Source: Fidelibacterota bacterium
GTDB taxonomy: Bacteria > Marinisomatota > Marinisomatia > Marinisomatales > UBA1611
DNA: 28,283 nt
Direction: 5' to 3'
NCBI GenBank assembly: GCA_002718285.1
Contig: PBAR01000024.1
Coordinates: forward strand, 13,087-41,369
Both the position numbers and the translations under genes were made by a program. The stretch's first letter is position 1. Every line of letters starts with the position of its first letter. The notes below the pieces were generated by a model, which ran no database searches, was not told the origin of the DNA, and saw nothing but the letters and a program-made list of their open reading frames with translations. This document shows positions 25,753 to 28,283 of the stretch, piece by piece.

Positions 25753-26652
25753 TTAATTCTTATTTACACTAAAACTTTCTACTGAGCATTCATTCTTTCC
25801 TAAATCCAAAATATCTGATTTCTCAATTTCAAGATCTTGCAAACCAATATTTATTTTTCGGATTTCATCATAAACTGCAGGTGTTTTACTCATATTATCC
25901 ATAATATATTGGATAAATTTTTCTGGTGAATCCATATTATATAAATGAGCATTGTTTTTTATAATTTTTTCTAGTTTTTCTGAAAATATAAAATCTGAAT
26001 TCGCTTCTTTCCAATCCATAAAGTGACCTGGTAAAACATGTAGATTTTTATCTAAAAAATTTATTTTATTTATTAAAGTATCATATAGCATCACCGACCA
26101 TTCTTTAGTTTTTGATCCTAAATCTGGTCTACCTATAGAAAGTATAAATACTGTATCTCCACTGATCAAATAATTCTCATCTACAATATATGATGTACTC
26201 CCTGGGGTATGACCTGGTGAATGGAATACTCGAATTTCAGGACCATTTTCTCCTATATGATAAACATCATTATCATTAATACATTTGTATTCAAATAAAG
26301 CATATTTGAAGTCACCTTTGTGAGCAAAAATTTCTGATCCCGTTTGATCTGAGATCCGCTTAGAGCCACTTAGATAATCTGCCTGTAAATGGGTTTCAAA
26401 AATTCTGACAATTTTTGCGCCTTTTGATGCTGCAAATGATGTATAAAATTCAATATTTATACTGGGGTCAAAAACAGCCATTTCATTATTATATATAATC
26501 CCATAATTACATGATGCTTTTCCAGGCCTGATAAATTGATAAAGAGAATAAGAATCTGATACTGGATTAACCTTTTTAGGGATAAGCAGATTACCCCATT
26601 TATTTATACCTCCTGATAAAAATGAAACATCTTTATAACCATTATTGATCAA
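25753..26652 (-). CDS. Persulfide dioxygenase-like (ETHE1-type) metallo-beta-lactamase-fold protein, downstream part of the interrupted gene
   Basis: This is the intact reading frame after the TAG, counted from TTG 26652: 299 residues, beginning with the tail of the rhodanese domain. ETHE1-type enzymes oxidise glutathione persulfide to sulfite using one iron held by two His and one Asp. The equivalents are H88 (ETHLQADY), H148 (SPGHTPGS) and D166 (ISGDTVF), with IGRPDL typical of the family. In the HxHxDH motif the second and last histidines are Q90 and Y93, which are not iron ligands in ETHE1. There is no ATG between the TAG and the metallo-domain, so separate translation would need the TTG. 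It ends one base before the next gene. Confidence 0.8.
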   Translation of the reverse strand: MINNGYKDVSFLSGGINKWGNLLIPKKVNPVSDSYSLYQFIRPGKASCNYGIIYNNEMAVFDPSINIEFYTSFAASKGAKIVRIFETHLQADYLSGSKRISDQTGSEIFAHKGDFKYALFEYKCINDNDVYHIGENGPEIRVFHSPGHTPGSTSYIVDENYLISGDTVFILSIGRPDLGSKTKEWSVMLYDTLINKINFLDKNLHVLPGHFMDWKEANSDFIFSEKLEKIIKNNAHLYNMDSPEKFIQYIMDNMSKTPAVYDEIRKINIGLQDLEIEKSDILDLGKNECSVESFSVNKN

Positions 26653-26940
26653 AATTTCGCCTACGAATTGAGAAGAACCTTCCTTCGAACATAATATTTT
26701 GATAGGTTTATCTCGCGGAACCTTTGATAATGATATATCTTCCTGTTCAATAAAATTAAAATAAGGAAGATTCTATACATCGATTTTGTATGGACCTTCA
26801 ATACTAAAAAAATCAAATTCATTTTGATTTCTAACATCAAGTACAAGCATATCTTCTTGAACTGTTAAAGAATCAAAAAGGTCTTTTGCTGTGTAGGATT
26901 TAAGTATCAAATTTGATTTTATTTTGATGATGCTCTGCAT
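25753..26940 (-). pseudogene. Rhodanese-persulfide dioxygenase fusion interrupted by an in-frame TAG
   Basis: Read in one frame from ATG 26940, this is a 395-residue protein with a single stop, TAG at 26773-26775 (codon 56). Before it lies the first half of a rhodanese fold (LVLDVRNQNEFDFF). After it, without any frame change, come NLPYFNF, the rhodanese loop with the sulfur-carrying cysteine C84 (ILCSKEGSS), and LSGGINKWG. A complete metallo-beta-lactamase-fold domain follows. So the rhodanese domain is cut in two while the reading frame is preserved. A CAG, AAG or TTG codon could give TAG by one change. It lies 132 bases after tusA, with no clear Shine-Dalgarno. A recent mutation or sequence error is more likely than old decay. 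Confidence 0.8.
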
Positions 26941-27000
26941 TAATTGTAGGAAAATTTTGTACTAACAATCATCAAAATTTAAATTAAGAATAAATGTTGA

Positions 27001-27042
27001 ATTAGTTTAAATAAACCAATCAATTAATGTAGATAAACTAAT
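27001..27042. other. Nine-base inverted repeat in the tusA-rhodanese gap
   Basis: ATTAGTTTA (27001-27009) and TAAACTAAT (27034-27042) are exact reverse complements around a 24-base loop. It lies after the tusA stop and before the rhodanese-dioxygenase gene on the minus strand. It could be a weak attenuator or a regulator site. The rest of the 132-base gap is AT-rich with no clear promoter. Confidence 0.35.
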
Positions 27043-27072
27043 CGTTATTGAATAATGAAGATGATAATTTAG

Positions 27073-27309
27073 CTATCCTTTCCTTATGTAAAATACAAAG
27101 TCTTTTCCATCATTTTTCAAGATTAAAATTTCATTATCTGTCTTACCAGCCCAGGCAGTCAAATCATTTTTAGATCCAGGATCTGTAGATAGCATTTTTA
27201 AAACTTGCCCTGTAACCATACCATCCATAGTTTTTTTTGTTTTTAATATAGGCAAAGGACAATTTAGTCCGCGGCAATCAAGCTCAATATCAAAAGTATT
27301 GTGATCCAA
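27073..27309 (-). CDS. tusA: TusA-family sulfur carrier protein
   Basis: A 78-residue cytosolic sulfur-transfer protein. The hallmark is CPxP: C17, P18 and P20 in DCRGLNCPLPILKTKK, where C17 carries a persulfide. The two-layer fold is indicated by the TGQVLKMLSTDPGSKNDL segment. Start is TTG 27309, with AAGGG nine bases upstream on the minus strand and a sigma-70-like promoter behind it. It is the first gene of the operon that continues with rhodanese, persulfide dioxygenase and the Mo oxidoreductase, an arrangement typical of sulfur-oxidising systems where TusA hands over sulfane sulfur. A role in tRNA thiolation or Mo-cofactor maturation is an alternative. Confidence 0.91.
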   Translation of the reverse strand: MDHNTFDIELDCRGLNCPLPILKTKKTMDGMVTGQVLKMLSTDPGSKNDLTAWAGKTDNEILILKNDGKDFVFYIRKG

Positions 27310-27336
27310 TTTTTTATACCCTTCAACTATTTTAAT

Positions 27337-27365
27337 AGAATATTTTTTGCTCTATTTATTACCAA
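27337..27365 (-). promoter_or_regulatory. Candidate promoter for tusA and the sulfur operon
   Basis: On the minus strand, TTGGTA (27365-27360) is separated by exactly 17 bases from TATTCT (27342-27337). Transcription would start near 27330, giving a leader of about 20 bases containing the tusA ribosome site. This is the best promoter-like pair I see before the operon, but it was found by eye. Confidence 0.4.
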
Positions 27366-27373
27366 AGTTTAAG

Positions 27374-27402
27374 TTGACTCTAAAATCAAGTTCCTATATC
27401 TA
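27374..27402 (+). promoter_or_regulatory. Weak candidate promoter for mobA
   Basis: TTGACT (27374-27379) is a near-consensus -35 box. The -10 is poor: TATCTA at 27397-27402 with a 17-base spacer, or TATATC at 27395-27400 with 15. It would drive mobA, divergent from the tusA promoter. Confidence 0.3.
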
Positions 27403-27439
27403 AAACTTTTCCTATATTTAATGCAACTAAAATTACCTT

Positions 27440-28021
27440 GTGATGAATAAAAATATTATAAAAGCTTCCGCATTCATTTTAATAGGAGGAGAAAGTAAAA
27501 GGTTTGGTCATGCAAAATGGCAGGTTATGCTTGAAGGGGAAACAATCCTGGACAGAATTTGGGAATCATGTAGGAACTTTGAATACCGCTACATAATTGG
27601 TAAAAATAGACCACTTAACCTCAATAATAAACCATTTTTGCAAGATAAATTAAAGATTCAAGCTCCAATAAATGGACTATACACAGCTTTAAATTATTCA
27701 AAAACTGATTGGATAATGCTCCTGTCCTGTGACCTTCCTCTTGCAAATGCTGATATATTTAATGATCTCTGGTGCCAAAGAGATGAAAATTTGGATATTA
27801 TTATTCCTTTCGCGAATAATAAGTATCAAGTGACATGCGCATTCTATCATAAACGAATTCTGGCACATTTATTTAATGCAATTAAAACTTATGATTACAG
27901 TTTGTATAGATTATTGTTAAAATTAGAATCAAAAAAGATTCTATTTAACAATGACAATAGATTTTGGAATATGAATACAAAACAGGAATACCAAAGAATT
28001 CTAAATTTCGTTGGCAAGTGA
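27440..28021 (+). CDS. mobA: Molybdenum cofactor guanylyltransferase
   Basis: Attaches GMP to molybdopterin to form the guanine dinucleotide cofactor required by DMSO-reductase-type enzymes such as the one encoded at 21304-24150. The nucleotide-binding loop LIGGESKRFGHAKW (14-27) is a recognisable variant of LAGGxSxRMGxDK. The metal-binding aspartate is D98 in SCDLPL. The length of about 193 residues is typical. The start is GTG 27440 or ATG 27443; no Shine-Dalgarno distinguishes them. It is divergent from the sulfur operon, which supports joint function. Confidence 0.86.
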   Translation: MMNKNIIKASAFILIGGESKRFGHAKWQVMLEGETILDRIWESCRNFEYRYIIGKNRPLNLNNKPFLQDKLKIQAPINGLYTALNYSKTDWIMLLSCDLPLANADIFNDLWCQRDENLDIIIPFANNKYQVTCAFYHKRILAHLFNAIKTYDYSLYRLLLKLESKKILFNNDNRFWNMNTKQEYQRILNFVGK

Positions 28022-28056
28022 ATTAGTAGTAATTAGTTTTTTTATAGAATTATCTA

Positions 28057-28283
28057 ATGAAAGATATAATCCAAACTACGAATCCATTATTAACAAAAAT
28101 AAAGAATGATTTTATCGGTCTCGATACAGTATATAAACTAGCCGATGGCCGAAAAACTCCTCGCGTTTATTTAGATTCAACAGCATCTACATTGATGATG
28201 GGTATAGCATACGATATTTTAGAAGAATTTCTGGATCATTATGCCAATTCGCATAGTATTCTACACTTCTCCGCTAAGATAAC
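28057..28283 (+). CDS. Class-V aminotransferase-like protein, cut by the window end
   Basis: Only the first 75 residues are present, open to the end of the window. The segment RVYLDSTASTLMM resembles the LDNAATT-type start of the PLP fold in cysteine desulfurases and related class-V aminotransferases, followed by a helix and ANSHSILHFSAKI where such enzymes have NPSxxH-like residues. ATG 28057 has no clear Shine-Dalgarno and lies 35 bases after mobA. A cysteine desulfurase-like enzyme would suit the sulfur and molybdenum-cofactor setting, but the active-site lysine lies outside the window. Confidence 0.6.
   Translation, partial: MKDIIQTTNPLLTKIKNDFIGLDTVYKLADGRKTPRVYLDSTASTLMMGIAYDILEEFLDHYANSHSILHFSAKI

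Noticed and set aside
26661..26846. 61-residue minus-strand frame in the rhodanese region
   Set aside because: It is in a different frame from the rhodanese domain, which reads through the same bases with clear motifs.

Overview
This is an AT-rich bacterial chromosomal window of tightly packed, operon-like genes. Shine-Dalgarno sites are common, and GTG and TTG starts are frequent. Several features together suggest an uncultivated marine bacterium, with the SAR406/Marinimicrobia group as my best guess: a eukaryote-type glutamine synthetase (GSII), a fused iron-sulfur/NrfD membrane oxidoreductase, and a rubrerythrin / Fe-S oxidoreductase / DUF3501 set. This placement is inference from gene content and was not tested by phylogeny. 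I see no rRNA, tRNA, CRISPR array, insertion sequence or phage gene, and no gene-free stretch longer than about 210 bases.

Region 1 (28-9220, plus strand) carries aspartate-family amino-acid synthesis. It holds metY, a short acetyl-type metA, a fused aspartokinase-homoserine dehydrogenase (thrA), asd, thrB, thrC and a metB-like gene. Together they run from aspartate to threonine, and from homoserine to homocysteine by direct sulfhydrylation, with possible transsulfuration as well. A strong two-way terminator separates it from Region 2.

Region 2 (9357-11519, minus strand) covers nitrogen assimilation: a GSII glnA behind an Lrp/AsnC regulator, then a second, paralogous Lrp gene. TTGA/TCAA palindromes sit at matching positions upstream of both regulators. 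Region 3 (11669-15171) is an oxidative-stress module. On the minus strand a PerR-like regulator leads to rubrerythrin, a two-cluster Fe-S/CCG protein, DUF3501 and a small membrane protein; a cysteine-rich mini-protein is divergent. Region 4 (15218-18729, minus) has an EamA transporter, an HPP-family gene split by an in-frame TGA, a PuuD-like haem-type membrane domain and a glutamate dehydrogenase.

Region 5 (18922-27309, minus) is the most interesting part and reads as a sulfur-oxidation operon. Its genes are tusA, a rhodanese-persulfide dioxygenase fusion broken by an in-frame TAG, a fused FeS-NrfD subunit, a large molybdopterin oxidoreductase, an SLC13-type permease and a tandem universal stress protein. 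Neither the Mo subunit nor the Fe-S domain has a Tat signal, so the active site should face the cytoplasm. That fits a SoeABC-like sulfite:quinone oxidoreductase at least as well as a periplasmic polysulfide or thiosulfate reductase. Divergent from it are mobA, which makes the guanylylated molybdenum cofactor, and the start of a class-V aminotransferase-like gene cut by the window end.
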